From positions 124,001 to 188,000 of the forward strand of contig NZ_JAIVKN010000001.1 in NCBI RefSeq assembly GCF_020524025.1: DNA of 64,000 nucleotides, given 5' to 3'. A model generated the notes under the pieces. The model searched no databases, was not told the origin of the DNA, and was given only the letters and a program-made list of their open reading frames with translations. Below are positions 53,754-63,710 of this stretch, piece by piece (position 1 is the first letter of the stretch; each line of letters opens with the position of its first letter). A program made the translations under genes and the position numbers. This stretch comes from Halobacillus litoralis. Its GTDB lineage: Bacteria > Bacillota > Bacilli > Bacillales > Halobacillaceae.

Positions 53754-55451
53754 ATGAAAAAGACAAATTGGTTATTGCTAGTACTTGCACTAGTACTAAG
53801 CATGTTCCTTGCTGCTTGTTCTGGAGGGTCAGACGAATCGTCAGACTCAGCAGATAGTGGAGAGGACACTACAGAATCAGATTCTTCTGATGAAGCTTCA
53901 GGAGACAGTGAGCAAGTACTTAACATTATGGATACGGCAGAGATCCCAACTATGGACGCATCTCTTGCAACTGATGCCGTTGCATTCCAATGGTTAGGTT
54001 CTACAACAGACGGTCTTTATCGTCTTGGTGAGAACGCACAACCTGAGCCAGGAATTGCAAAATCCCACGAAGTAAGTGAAGACGGTCTTGAGTGGACTTT
54101 CGAACTTCGTGAAGACGCTGTTTGGTCAAACGGCGATCCTGTAACAGCAAACGACTTCGTATATGCGTGGCAGCGTGCTGTTAACCCGGATATTGGATCA
54201 GAGTATGGTCCATATATGATGGGTGGAGTAATTAAAAATGCTGCAGAAATTGCTGATCCAGAAAGCGGCATGCCTGTAGAAGAACTTGGTGTAGAAGCTG
54301 TAGACGATTATACGTTTAAAGTAACGCTTGAAAAGCCAGTACCTTACTTTGAATCTTTGACTACATTTGGTACATTCCTTCCATTGAACCAGAAGTTCGT
54401 TGAAGAACAAGGTGATCAATATGCTCTTGAAGCAGATACAATTCTTGCTAACGGACCATTCAAGATTACTGAATGGAATCACGGCGAAGGCTGGACGTTA
54501 GAGAAGAACGAAGATTACTGGGATGCAGAAAATGTAAACCTTGATCAAATCAATGTAAAAGTTGTTAAAGAAACAGCTACAGGTGTAAACCTTTATGACA
54601 CTGGTGAAGTTGACCGTGTAAACCTTACATCTGAATTCGTTGATCAGTACCGTACATCTGATGATTTCCAAATCGCTGAGAAACCTGTATTGTTCTACTT
54701 GAAGATGAACCAGGAAAATGAAGTTCTAGGTAACTTGAATGCTCGTAAAGCTATTCAGATGATCATCGACCGTCAGTCTATGGTTGACGTTATCCTGAAT
54801 AATGGTTCTATTCCTTCTGTAGGTCATGTACCACAAAACTTCACAAAACACCCAGAAACGGAAGAGGATTTCCGTGAAATCAACGGCGACCTTGTAGAAA
54901 CAAACAAAGAAACAGCTCAAGAGCTTTGGTCTAAAGCGAAAGAAGAGCTGGGTGTAGAAGAAGTTGAACTTGGCTACCTAGGTGGAGACACTGAAACAGC
55001 TTTGGATATGGACGCTTACATTAAAGACCAGCTTGAAGAACTTGAAGGCTTGACTGTAACTGTACAATCCGTACCATTTAAAGAGCGTCTAGCTCGTGAC
55101 GAGAACATGGAATATGACATTCAAAACTCCGGTTGGGGTCCTGACTATATCGACCCGAACACATTCTTGAACATGTTTATTACTGATGGTGGAAACAATA
55201 AGACTGGCTACTCAAATGAAGAGTATGACAGCATGATTGAAAAAGCCAACAATGAGCTTGCTCAAGAACCAGTGGAACGTTTTGAAACATTCCTTGAAGC
55301 AGAGAAAATGTTGATTCAAGATGATGCAGTTCTTGCACCTCTTTATCAGCGTGCTCTTGCTCAACTTTGGAAGCCATATGTTAAAGATGTAATTGTAAAC
55401 CCTATGGGTCCTGATTACACTTACAAGTACGCTCAAATCGAAGGTAAATAA
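53754..55451 (+). CDS. oppA: oligopeptide ABC transporter substrate-binding lipoprotein OppA
   Basis: 565 residues from the ATG at 53754 (GGAGG 11 bases upstream). Signal peptide with lipobox LAAC (Cys22) followed by a serine/aspartate-rich linker. SBP_bac_5 fold: LNIMDTAEIPTMDASLATD, GLEWTFELREDAVWSNGDPVTANDFVYAW and WGPDYIDPNTFLNMF. Delivers peptides to the OppBC pore. Highly acidic, as expected for a surface protein in a salt-tolerant cell. Translation in a strong peptide-import operon under probable CodY control. Confidence 0.95.
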   Translation: MKKTNWLLLVLALVLSMFLAACSGGSDESSDSADSGEDTTESDSSDEASGDSEQVLNIMDTAEIPTMDASLATDAVAFQWLGSTTDGLYRLGENAQPEPGIAKSHEVSEDGLEWTFELREDAVWSNGDPVTANDFVYAWQRAVNPDIGSEYGPYMMGGVIKNAAEIADPESGMPVEELGVEAVDDYTFKVTLEKPVPYFESLTTFGTFLPLNQKFVEEQGDQYALEADTILANGPFKITEWNHGEGWTLEKNEDYWDAENVNLDQINVKVVKETATGVNLYDTGEVDRVNLTSEFVDQYRTSDDFQIAEKPVLFYLKMNQENEVLGNLNARKAIQMIIDRQSMVDVILNNGSIPSVGHVPQNFTKHPETEEDFREINGDLVETNKETAQELWSKAKEELGVEEVELGYLGGDTETALDMDAYIKDQLEELEGLTVTVQSVPFKERLARDENMEYDIQNSGWGPDYIDPNTFLNMFITDGGNNKTGYSNEEYDSMIEKANNELAQEPVERFETFLEAEKMLIQDDAVLAPLYQRALAQLWKPYVKDVIVNPMGPDYTYKYAQIEGK

Positions 55452-55499
55452 TTGATTTGATCAATAATTCCAACCACATATAGGCTTGCTTTATAGGGA

Positions 55500-55541
55500 G
55501 GAGAGTATATGTCCAACGTGTTGGCGTATGCTCTCTTTTTC
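55500..55541 (+). terminator. attenuator-like hairpin between oppA and oppB
   Basis: Continuous stem GAGAGTATATG / CGTATGCTCTC with an inner CCAAC / GTTGG part and a run of five T, 50 bases after the oppA stop. Probably sets OppA above the permease subunits. Confidence 0.75.
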
Positions 55542-55629
55542 CCTGTTAACCTATTTTTCAGATAATAATAAAATTTCAGTCAATTTAGCGCAACAAGAGA
55601 AAAGGCTCTATCTAAACGGAGGTGTTCAC

Positions 55630-56556
55630 ATGACTCGTTATATATTCCAACGCTTAATTTATATGGTCATAACGATGTTCTTAATTGCTACCTTAACGTT
55701 CTTTCTGATGAAGTTTTTACCTGGTACTCCCCTAAGTGCTGCAGATAAATTATCAGAAGAACAGCAGGCAGTAGTATTAGAAAAATATGGATTAGATGAT
55801 CCAGTGCCCGTACAATATTTCAATTATATGGTCGGCTTGGCGCAAGGTGATCTAGGTATCTCCTTTCAGTTTGACAACCGTGAAGTAACAAACATTATCA
55901 TGGAAAGAATTGGTCCATCCATGCAGCTTGGTATTCAGGCTATGGTTATTGGTACAATTATAGGGATGCTTTTAGGACTAGTATCAGCTATCTACCATAA
56001 TGGTCCTCTAGATTACACATCAACGTTCTTAGCTGTGCTGGGACAATCGATTCCGTCATTTGTCTTTGCTGGTTTATTGCAATATTACATTGGTGTAAAG
56101 TTCGGCTGGTTTCCAGTTGCCTTGTGGGAAGGCTGGGAGTACACCGTTTTACCAACCGTATCGTTGGCCATCTTCCCAATTGCAATTGCAGCCCGCTTTA
56201 TGAGAACAGAGATGCTGGAAGTTATGGGATCTGATTACATTGTTACAGCAAGAGCAAAAGGAGTTAATAAGTTTGGAGTCGTGTTTAAACATGGACTTAG
56301 AAACGCATTGATTCCTTTAATTACAGTTCTTGGACCACTTGCTGTTGGTTTAATGACAGGTACGCTCGTTATTGAGAATATCTTTGCTGTACCAGGAATC
56401 GGTGAACAGTTTGTTAAGGCGATTAACATGAATGATTACCCAATCATTATGGGTACTACGCTTTTGCTGGCTTTCATGTTTATTTTCATCATCCTGATCA
56501 TTGATTTACTTTATGGTGTCATTGATCCAAGAATCCGACTGGCAGAAGGAGAGTAG
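55630..56556 (+). CDS. oppB: oligopeptide ABC transporter permease OppB
   Basis: 308 residues from the ATG at 55630 (GGAGGTG six bases upstream). Six membrane segments with an N-terminal LLF-type extracellular loop and the EAA motif EMLEVMGSDYIVTARAKGVNKFGVVFKHGLRNALIPL that docks OppD/OppF. First permease of the heterodimeric pore. Confidence 0.95.
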   Translation: MTRYIFQRLIYMVITMFLIATLTFFLMKFLPGTPLSAADKLSEEQQAVVLEKYGLDDPVPVQYFNYMVGLAQGDLGISFQFDNREVTNIIMERIGPSMQLGIQAMVIGTIIGMLLGLVSAIYHNGPLDYTSTFLAVLGQSIPSFVFAGLLQYYIGVKFGWFPVALWEGWEYTVLPTVSLAIFPIAIAARFMRTEMLEVMGSDYIVTARAKGVNKFGVVFKHGLRNALIPLITVLGPLAVGLMTGTLVIENIFAVPGIGEQFVKAINMNDYPIIMGTTLLLAFMFIFIILIIDLLYGVIDPRIRLAEGE

Positions 56557-56562
56557 TCATTA

Positions 56563-57693
56563 ATGGATAATCACAAACCATCTAAAGATTTATTTGTACC
56601 TGTAGATACGACAAACGATGAAAGTGATAAGATCACTCGACCAAGTCTGTCCTTTTGGCAGGATTCATTCATTCGTTTGCGAAAAAACGTAGGAGCTATG
56701 ATCGGTTTATTCGTTCTAATTATCCTGACGGTTATGGCGATTTTCGGTCCATATATGAACGAATACGGGGAGTATGATCAAGATTTGTCACGATCTAAGA
56801 TGCCCCCTAAAGTTGAAGGCCTAGGCTGGCTGGGTATGGATGGGATGTTGACTGACGTTCAGTCAGCTGACACCTTGGAAAGAGCCCAGGAAAAAGCGTT
56901 GATGCGTTTCAATAACCAAGATGAATTTATTGAAACAGAAGTATTGAATGACGGTTCTAATGGAGAAAAAGCTGAAGTTCAGGCTACGTATGATGTTTAT
57001 GCAGCAAAAGGTATGGAAGAGAATTTCTGGTTTGGAACAGACGGTCTTGGTCGTGACCAATGGACACGTACCTGGATCGGAACACGCGTTTCCTTATATA
57101 TCGCCTTTTTAGCGGCAGCCATTGATATGCTGATCGGTGTCACTTATGGTGGTATCTCTGCCTACTACGGCGGCCGTGTGGACAACTATATGCAGCGTTT
57201 CATTGAAATCCTTGTAGGGATTCCTAACCTTGTATTAGTTATCTTGATGATTCTGATCCTTGAACCAGGGATATTATCCATCACGATAGCCCTCGCCATT
57301 GCCGGTTGGATTAGTATGGCGCGGATTGTCCGGGGTCAAATATTGAAACTGAAAAATCAGGAGTTTGTGTTAGCATCAAGAACGCTGGGTGCAAAGGACA
57401 ACCGTATTCTACAAAAACACCTAATTCCAAACGTGTTAGGTTTGATCATTATTAATACGATGTTCTCCATCCCTTCTGCGATTTTCTTTGAAGCTTTCTT
57501 GAGCTTTATTGGTTTAGGTCTTCCTACACCAATGGCATCGTTGGGGACACTAATTAATGCAGGTTTCCAATCCTTGCAGATTTACCCTCACATTTTATTA
57601 TTCCCGGCAATTATAATCTCTCTTATCATGATTGCCTTTAACGTCTTAGCGGATGGTCTGCGTGATGCATTCGATCCGAAGATGCGTGAATAG
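56563..57693 (+). CDS. oppC: oligopeptide ABC transporter permease OppC
   Basis: 376 residues, about 70 longer than B. subtilis OppC. An N-terminal OppC_N segment and the first membrane helix (about 45-65) are followed by an external insert (about 70-165) rich in acid and polar residues, before the conserved FWFGTDGLGRDQWTRTWIGTR. The EAA loop KNQEFVLASRTLGAKDNRILQKHLIPN and later membrane spans are normal. AGAAGGAG precedes the ATG. Confidence 0.94.
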   Translation: MDNHKPSKDLFVPVDTTNDESDKITRPSLSFWQDSFIRLRKNVGAMIGLFVLIILTVMAIFGPYMNEYGEYDQDLSRSKMPPKVEGLGWLGMDGMLTDVQSADTLERAQEKALMRFNNQDEFIETEVLNDGSNGEKAEVQATYDVYAAKGMEENFWFGTDGLGRDQWTRTWIGTRVSLYIAFLAAAIDMLIGVTYGGISAYYGGRVDNYMQRFIEILVGIPNLVLVILMILILEPGILSITIALAIAGWISMARIVRGQILKLKNQEFVLASRTLGAKDNRILQKHLIPNVLGLIIINTMFSIPSAIFFEAFLSFIGLGLPTPMASLGTLINAGFQSLQIYPHILLFPAIIISLIMIAFNVLADGLRDAFDPKMRE

Positions 57694-57709
57694 GAGGTAG
57701 GTGTTTACA

Positions 57710-58768
57710 ATGGAAAAATTATTAGAAGTAAAAAATATGCATGTATCCTTTGACACCTACGGCGGTGAAGTTAAAGCTGTACGTGGGGTCAACTTCGATT
57801 TAAATAAAGGTGAAACCCTTGCTATTGTAGGTGAGTCCGGTTCAGGGAAGTCTGTAACTACCAAGGCTCTGATGCAGTTAATCCCTCAGCCTCCTGGACG
57901 TATCAAAGAGGGTGAAATCCTCTTTGAAGGACGAGACCTTGCAAAGATGAGTGAAAAGCAGATGCAGAAGATTCGTGGTAAAGAAATTTCTATGATCTTC
58001 CAAGATCCTATGACTTCTTTAAACCCTACAATGAAAGTAGGGAATCAGATCATGGAAGGTCTGATTAAGCACCAGAAAATGAATAAAACACAGGCGCGTC
58101 AGAGAGTTGTAGAATTATTGGAACTTGTAGGGATCCCGGATGCGGAAAACCGCATGAAACAATATCCACACCAATTCTCTGGTGGAATGAGACAGCGTGT
58201 TGTTGTTGCCATTGCTCTTGCTTGTAATCCAAAACTTTTAATTGCCGATGAGCCGACAACTGCATTGGATGTGACTATTCAAGCTCAAATTTTAGAGCTT
58301 ATGAAAGATATACAGAAGAAGACAGATTCAGCTACCATTTTCATTACTCACGACCTTGGTGTTGTGGCTAACGTAGCAGACCGTGTTGCGGTTATGTATG
58401 CTGGAAAGATTGTAGAGGTTGGTACGGTTGATGACATCTTCTATAATCCGAAGCACCCTTATACATGGGGACTGCTTGGTTCTATGCCTTCTCTTGATAG
58501 TGACGATGAAGAACTCTTTGCCATTCCAGGTTCACCTCCAGATCTTTTGAACCCGCCAAAAGGGGATGCCTTCGCAGCTCGGAATGAATATGCGATGAAG
58601 ATTGATTTGGAGCAGGAGCCGCCAATGTTTAAAGTGAGTGACACCCATTACGCAGCAACATGGCTGCTTCACGAAAATGCGCCGGATGTTGATCCTCCAG
58701 CCGCTGTTAAAAAGCGTATGGAAGGCATGGCAAAAACGTCCGACAATTCGAAAGGTGAGCGCGTATGA
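57710..58768 (+). CDS. oppD: oligopeptide ABC transporter ATP-binding protein OppD
   Basis: 352 residues. The ATG at 57710 is preferred (AGGTG six bases upstream); a GTG at 57701 is only three bases from AGGAGG. Walker A GESGSGKSVTTKAL, signature FSGGMRQRVVVAIAL, Walker B LLIADEPTTALD, and the C-terminal oligopeptide-transporter domain (HPYTWGLLGSMP). It overlaps oppF by four bases. Confidence 0.95.
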   Translation: MEKLLEVKNMHVSFDTYGGEVKAVRGVNFDLNKGETLAIVGESGSGKSVTTKALMQLIPQPPGRIKEGEILFEGRDLAKMSEKQMQKIRGKEISMIFQDPMTSLNPTMKVGNQIMEGLIKHQKMNKTQARQRVVELLELVGIPDAENRMKQYPHQFSGGMRQRVVVAIALACNPKLLIADEPTTALDVTIQAQILELMKDIQKKTDSATIFITHDLGVVANVADRVAVMYAGKIVEVGTVDDIFYNPKHPYTWGLLGSMPSLDSDDEELFAIPGSPPDLLNPPKGDAFAARNEYAMKIDLEQEPPMFKVSDTHYAATWLLHENAPDVDPPAAVKKRMEGMAKTSDNSKGERV

Positions 58769-59703
58769 GTCAAGAAAAATTAGTTGAAATAAAGAATCTA
58801 AAACAGCACTTTAAAACAGGTCGCCACAGTGTAGTAAAAGCTGTGGATGGTTTGAACTTCGATATATATAAAGGGGAGACGTTTGGTCTGGTTGGTGAAT
58901 CCGGGTGCGGAAAATCCACAACAGGCCGCACGATCATCCGCCTTTACGATGCAACTGATGGAGAAGTTATCTTTAATGGAGAGAACGTTCATGGTAAGAA
59001 ATCACGTGAACAGCTGAAGAAATTCAACCGCGAAATGCAGATGATTTTCCAGGATCCATATGCTTCTCTGAACCCTCGTATGAAGGTTGAAGATATTATC
59101 GCTGAAGGAATGGATATTCACGGACTTGCTAAAGATGCAGAAGCAAGAAAAGCCAAGGTTCATGAATTACTTGAAACAGTTGGACTGAATAAAGAACACG
59201 CGAACCGTTATCCACACGAATTCAGTGGCGGCCAGCGTCAGCGTATTGGTATTGCCCGTGCCCTGGCTGTTGATCCAAGCTTTATCATTGCCGATGAGCC
59301 GATCTCAGCATTAGATGTATCCATTCAAGCTCAGGTTGTTAACTTGTTGAAGAAACTACAGGAGGAGAATGGTTTAACGTATTTATTCATCGCCCATGAC
59401 TTGTCGATGGTTAAATATATAAGTGATCGTATCGGTGTGATGTACTTCGGCAATATGGTTGAACTTGCAGATGCTGAAGAGCTTTATAAGCATCCGATTC
59501 ACCCTTATACGCAGTCTCTGCTTTCTGCGATTCCTCTTCCTGATCCGGACTACGAGCGTTCCCGTGAACGTTTCACATATGATCCGAGTCAGCATGATAC
59601 AAGTGAAGAGCCTGAGTTCCGTGAAGTACGACCTGGACATTTCGTCCTATGTACAACCAAGGAATATGAACAGTATCGAAAAGAACATGCGGTTGTAGAA
59701 TAA
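58765..59703 (+). CDS. oppF: oligopeptide ABC transporter ATP-binding protein OppF
   Basis: 312 residues. Walker [16 protein letters not shown]-loop [15 protein letters not shown], signature [15 protein letters not shown], Walker [13 protein letters not shown], and the C-terminal [19 protein letters not shown]. Forms the ATPase pair with OppD. The ATGA overlap couples it to oppD; a terminator ends the operon. Confidence 0.95.
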   Translation: MSQEKLVEIKNLKQHFKTGRHSVVKAVDGLNFDIYKGETFGLVGESGCGKSTTGRTIIRLYDATDGEVIFNGENVHGKKSREQLKKFNREMQMIFQDPYASLNPRMKVEDIIAEGMDIHGLAKDAEARKAKVHELLETVGLNKEHANRYPHEFSGGQRQRIGIARALAVDPSFIIADEPISALDVSIQAQVVNLLKKLQEENGLTYLFIAHDLSMVKYISDRIGVMYFGNMVELADAEELYKHPIHPYTQSLLSAIPLPDPDYERSRERFTYDPSQHDTSEEPEFREVRPGHFVLCTTKEYEQYRKEHAVVE

Positions 59704-59712
59704 TGAGAAATG

Positions 59713-59744
59713 AAAGACCCTGTCGAGTGCAGGGTCTTTTTTTT
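59713..59744 (+). terminator. intrinsic terminator of the opp operon
   Basis: AAAGACCCTG / CAGGGTCTTT stem with a 7-base loop and eight T. Confidence 0.88.
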
Positions 59745-59979
59745 ATAAGCTACGTTAAAAAAAACTTAGGATCGTGCTGTTCGAACGCTCTGAAATTCTC
59801 GCAATTAAAACCTTTCCCGCTGCTCCTAATTCACAAGGGCATCTCGTGAATAAGGCTGCTTAATAGGAACTAAACGTAAAAGATAAAAAACTTTAAGAAA
59901 ATTCATGCCAGCACTGTTATAACATGGCAACCTCTTTTATAATGAATATAGAAAAATAAGGAATAGGAGTAGGATGTAA

Positions 59980-61194
59980 ATGGGGAAAAAACAACTATTG
60001 ATGATGATCTTCACTGGGGTTCTCCTTTTGGGGGCAGCGTTCCCGCTACATAGTGTTAACGCAGAAGAAGGAGCAGAGGTGAAAGGTGCTGCTTTGCTGG
60101 CGAAGAAGCAGCTAAGTGTAAAAGAGCTTCAAGTGCCAAGTCCAGCAGCAAGATTCACCTATAACTCTGGACTGAATTTTGAATATCCGGACGCTGTACG
60201 AGGAATTTACGTCACCGGCCCATCGGCAGGGGGCGCAAAAATGAAGGAATTAACGGACCTTGTTGAACAGACAGAATTGAATGCGATGGTTATAGACATC
60301 AAAGAGGATCATGGGAATATTACATTTGAACCGGAAGAGGGCTCCCCATATGCGGAAGTTGCTGAGCCCTTCATCGATGATCCGAGGAAGATGCTTGAAG
60401 AGCTTGAAGCTAAGGGAATATATCCAATTGCCCGTGTAGTTGTTTTTAAAGACAGCCTTTTGGCAGAAAAACGTCCCGACCTTTCCTTTACTCAAAATGG
60501 GCAGGTTTGGAAAAATGGAAAGGGCGAATCCTTTGTTAATCCGTTTATGGAAGAAGTTTGGGAATACAATGTAGAGCTTGCTAAAACTGCTGCAGAAATG
60601 GGCTTTGAGGAGATCCAATATGATTATGTTCGATTCCCCGAAGGCTTTGATTCCCGTGATGACATATTGGAATATGGACAGGGCAAGTACGGAGATATGG
60701 AAATGGATAATGTTCAAAAGCGTGTGCAGGCGGTTACAGATTTCGTAGAGTTTGCAAGAAATGAATTGGAATACTATGGTGTGGATGTTTCTGTAGATAT
60801 CTTTGGGTATGCTGCTACAATTACAGAAGCTCCAAACATTGGTCAAAACTTTTCTAAGATTTCTTCCAACGTTGATGTCATTTCGGCTATGATTTATCCA
60901 AGTCACTGGGGTCCATACTTTGGTATTTCTAAACCCGATACAGAACCATATAATCTGATTAATGAGTATGCCAAAGTGGAAACTGAGGTCTTAAACCAAT
61001 TGGAAGATCAGCCTACATCGAGACCCTGGCTGCAGGATTTTGAAGCCCCATGGCTCTACTCAGGAGCTACAAAACAATATGGTAAAGCAGAAGTAGAAGC
61101 ACAAATAAAAGCTCTGAATGAAAATGGTATTAACGAATTCCTATTGTGGAATGCCGGTAACAACTATACGAGAAACGTCGATTATACACCTTAA
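59980..61194 (+). CDS. secreted DUF4015 putative glycoside hydrolase
   Basis: 404 residues. Signal peptide (1-28) with no lipobox. The DUF4015 barrel (about 70-390) is recognised by VRGIYVTGPSAGG, NAMVIDIKEDHGNITF, GFEEIQYDYVRFPEG and DVISAMIYPSHWGPYFGI; the acids in these strands are candidate catalytic residues. Related families act on extracellular glycans, but the substrate is not known. AGGAGT-type RBS; the gene lies alone between opp and yjbC. Confidence 0.85.
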   Translation: MGKKQLLMMIFTGVLLLGAAFPLHSVNAEEGAEVKGAALLAKKQLSVKELQVPSPAARFTYNSGLNFEYPDAVRGIYVTGPSAGGAKMKELTDLVEQTELNAMVIDIKEDHGNITFEPEEGSPYAEVAEPFIDDPRKMLEELEAKGIYPIARVVVFKDSLLAEKRPDLSFTQNGQVWKNGKGESFVNPFMEEVWEYNVELAKTAAEMGFEEIQYDYVRFPEGFDSRDDILEYGQGKYGDMEMDNVQKRVQAVTDFVEFARNELEYYGVDVSVDIFGYAATITEAPNIGQNFSKISSNVDVISAMIYPSHWGPYFGISKPDTEPYNLINEYAKVETEVLNQLEDQPTSRPWLQDFEAPWLYSGATKQYGKAEVEAQIKALNENGINEFLLWNAGNNYTRNVDYTP

Positions 61195-61196
61195 TT

Positions 61197-61233
61197 AAAA
61201 GGAATGCTGGAGTCTGCCAGCATTCCTTTTTCT
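61197..61233 (+). terminator. intrinsic terminator of the DUF4015 gene
   Basis: AAAGGAATGCTGG / CCAGCATTCCTTT stem, then TTCTC. Confidence 0.82.
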
Positions 61234-61423
61234 CATAAAATTTAAGGTTATCTGCATCCTATTTCTTAGAGATTCTCTTACTCCAGCATAAAAAAGTGTG
61301 AAACATATAAGTGAAAGTAATCGTATGTGACACGACATGTGTAGAGTTTCTGTATAGGTTTGATTTAACATAAGAAAGGTTATTCGTTATAATAGAATAG
61401 ACTAATGATAAGGGAGTAGATCA

Positions 61424-62014
61424 ATGAATTGGTATGAGAAGTTGAACGAATATTTTCCAGTAGAGGAAATGAAATCGAAAGAACACATGGAAGCACTATT
61501 AAAAGAAAAAAGTGACGTTTACTACAAGGATGAGGGAGAACACCATGTACTGATGTACGCTGAGTTCGATACTTTTATCTTTATTGATTATGTATACGTT
61601 TCCACTGCTTCACGTGGTCAAGGACTTGGTCATAAACTCATTGAGAAAATGAAAGCAAAGAGAAAGCCGATCATACTTGAAGTCGAACCTGTGGATTATG
61701 ATGACACAGACACGGAGGCGAGGCTGCGCTTTTATCAGCGTGAAGGTTTTCAACATGCCCAATCCATCGGTTACAAAAGGCGTTCGGTTGTTACAAATGA
61801 AATCAATCAGATGGAGATTCTCTACTGGTCCCCGGATGATGCATCTGAAGAACAAATTTATGAGCAGATGAAAAAGATGTATACAGAAATCCACACGTAT
61901 AAAGATGAGCAATTCTACGGGAAGTCCTATCAGCCTGTAGAAGAAGTCCTGACTAGAGATGATGAACGGGATACAGAAGATATTCTCAGTGAATTGGATA
62001 AAGCAAAAAATTAA
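61424..62014 (+). CDS. yjbC: YjbC, GNAT-family acetyltransferase-like protein
   Basis: 196 residues. A GNAT domain (about 35-130) with the acetyl-CoA pyrophosphate loop SRGQGLGHKLIEKM, then an acidic helical C-terminal region. In B. subtilis yjbC lies directly upstream of spx and can be cotranscribed with it; here a terminator separates them. The acceptor is unknown. GGGAG RBS. Confidence 0.9.
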   Translation: MNWYEKLNEYFPVEEMKSKEHMEALLKEKSDVYYKDEGEHHVLMYAEFDTFIFIDYVYVSTASRGQGLGHKLIEKMKAKRKPIILEVEPVDYDDTDTEARLRFYQREGFQHAQSIGYKRRSVVTNEINQMEILYWSPDDASEEQIYEQMKKMYTEIHTYKDEQFYGKSYQPVEEVLTRDDERDTEDILSELDKAKN

Positions 62015-62021
62015 CCGATTA

Positions 62022-62050
62022 CATACCCGCCTTTTTGGTGGGTATTTTTC
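62022..62050 (+). terminator. intrinsic terminator of yjbC
   Basis: ATACCCGCC / GGTGGGTAT stem with a T-loop, then TTTTC. Confidence 0.8.
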
Positions 62051-62287
62051 AATGAAAAAACAGTAGTTGAAAATGATTTTTTCTGTAAAAATAGGTTTAA
62101 TGGGTAAATTACCGTGGTATAAGTTAATGGAAACCAAATATAATTGCTTTTCTGTAACGTATGTTCGTGTTTTCATAGAAAAAACTTGACAGTTATGTTA
62201 TAGTATAAACATAGTCAGATTGTATTGATTATAAATAAATAAGCAATTAAATCTCTACCATAAAATATTGAGGAGTGAAGTTTCTGT

Positions 62288-62683
62288 ATGGTTACACTTT
62301 ATACCTCACCAAGTTGTACATCATGTCGAAAAGCGAAAGCTTGGCTTGAAGAACACGACATCGCTTATACTGAGCGAAACATTTTCTCTGAGCCTTTAAC
62401 GCTTGATGAGATCAAAGAAATTCTTCGTATGACGGAAGATGGAACGGAAGAGATCATTTCTACTCGGTCAAAAGTTTTTCAGAAATTGGAAGTTGATTTT
62501 GATCAACTTCCAATGCAGGATCTTTTTGACCTCATCCAAGAGAATCCCGGCTTGTTGCGTCGTCCTATCATCATCGATGATAAACGTTTGCAGGTAGGAT
62601 ACAATGAAGATGAAATTCGTCGCTTTCTACCACGTAGCGTACGCACATTCCAATTAAAAGAAGCTCAGCGTTTAGTAAACTAA
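62288..62683 (+). CDS. spx: global redox-stress regulator Spx
   Basis: 131 residues, exactly Spx size. The redox switch Cys10-x-x-Cys13 lies in [12 protein letters not shown]; the RNA polymerase alpha-contact glycine and the RRPIIID core are kept, and the C-terminal tail ends in QRLVN, suitable for YjbH/ClpXP control. Spx binds the alpha-subunit CTD and re-routes transcription on thiol stress. A TTGACA with an extended TG-n-TATAGT lies about 100 bases upstream. MecA, another regulator of Spx turnover, is encoded 1 kb downstream. Confidence 0.97.
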   Translation: MVTLYTSPSCTSCRKAKAWLEEHDIAYTERNIFSEPLTLDEIKEILRMTEDGTEEIISTRSKVFQKLEVDFDQLPMQDLFDLIQENPGLLRRPIIIDDKRLQVGYNEDEIRRFLPRSVRTFQLKEAQRLVN

Positions 62684-62689
62684 CATAAA

Positions 62690-62735
62690 CGAGAAAAGCT
62701 GTGACGGCATAACGACGTCAACAGCTTTTCTTTGT
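62690..62735. terminator. terminator between spx and the convergent TerC gene
   Basis: GAAAAGCTGTGACG / CGTCAACAGCTTTTC stem with one bulge. Confidence 0.8.
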
Positions 62736-62749
62736 TTTATGATAATTTT

Positions 62750-63415
62750 TTATACCGCCGTGTCTTTATCTTTGTTCTTTAAATATCCTAAAGTAATCAC
62801 AACAATAACCATGAAGACTGCAAACCATTGATGGAAAAGTGGGAAGTCCTCTAAATATTGCATAATGTAACGATCCTCACTCACCATTTCTGCTGCTGTA
62901 TAGGCTAAAATCCCAGCTCCAAAGTAGATGAGAAGAGGGAATTTATCCATTAACTTAAGGATAATTCGACTCCCCCATACAATAATGGGAACAGATACTA
63001 AAAGCCCGATAACGACAAGAATAATGTTATTGTGAGAAGCACCAGCAATCGCCAACACGTTATCAAACCCCATAACAATATCTGCAAACACGATGGTCTT
63101 TACAGCTGCAGCCAGGCTGTCTCCCGCTTTAATGCCTTCTGTTTCTTCTGTATCAGTCAGCAATTTCATGGCAATATAAAAGAGAAGCAGTCCTCCGATT
63201 AATTGAAGGAAGGGAATTTGGAGAAGATAAAGAGCAATCATTGTTAATAGTACTCGTGCAGCTATTGCGAGGCCTGTCCCCAATAAAATTGCTTTATTCC
63301 TTTGATCCGGCGGCAAGTTACGACTTGCCAAAGCAATGACAACGGCATTATCACCACCAAGGATGATATCAATACTGATGATGATAAGTAGTGGTTCGAG
63401 CAAGTCCCAGTTCAT
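62750..63415 (-). CDS. yjbE: YjbE, TerC-family membrane protein (metal exporter)
   Basis: 221 residues with seven membrane segments. The TerC signatures IILGGDNAVVIALASRNLP and FADIVMGFDNVLAIAGAS are intact, including the paired acidic residues thought to bind Mn2+ in the family. Position beside spx and mecA matches B. subtilis yjbE. No yybP-ykoY manganese riboswitch was found upstream. GGAGG precedes the ATG. Confidence 0.92.
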   Translation of the reverse strand: MNWDLLEPLLIIISIDIILGGDNAVVIALASRNLPPDQRNKAILLGTGLAIAARVLLTMIALYLLQIPFLQLIGGLLLFYIAMKLLTDTEETEGIKAGDSLAAAVKTIVFADIVMGFDNVLAIAGASHNNIILVVIGLLVSVPIIVWGSRIILKLMDKFPLLIYFGAGILAYTAAEMVSEDRYIMQYLEDFPLFHQWFAVFMVIVVITLGYLKNKDKDTAV

Positions 63416-63582
63416 AGAAAAATCCTCCTGCTATGTAGTGACAAACCTAAGGGAATAAGCTAAAATAATAAACCAACCACCCAAAAGAGGGTCCTGTTTT
63501 CATGTTATTCATGACGTGAATAGTTATATGCTGAAATCGAGCAATTTGTTTTCCATTTAGCTGCTGCTGTCATACAATAGAA

Positions 63583-63710
63583 GTACATCAACCCTTACAA
63601 CTAAACATCATTACGGTTGAAGATTGGACCTAACGGGTAAGGTTCTATAAGCAACACGAGGGTGAGTGTTCCCTTCCCCCTTAAAACATGATAAGAAGGG
63701 AGAGAAACGT
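63583..63710 (+). promoter_or_regulatory. structured leader of mecA
   Basis: Following a TTTCCA-17-TACAAT promoter (about 63554-63582), the 5' leader contains mutually exclusive pairings: TCAACC with GGTTGA versus AACC-TTAC with GTAAGGTT, and GAGGG with CCCTT (63671-63675) versus CCCTTC (63671-63676) with GAAGGG (63695-63700), the mecA Shine-Dalgarno. This has the layout of a translational switch, but fits no riboswitch class I know. Confidence 0.4.

Noticed and set aside
63416-63560. Possible yybP-ykoY manganese riboswitch before the TerC-family gene
   Set aside because: The conserved motif loops were not found on the minus strand; only a short ACCC/GGGT hairpin is present.
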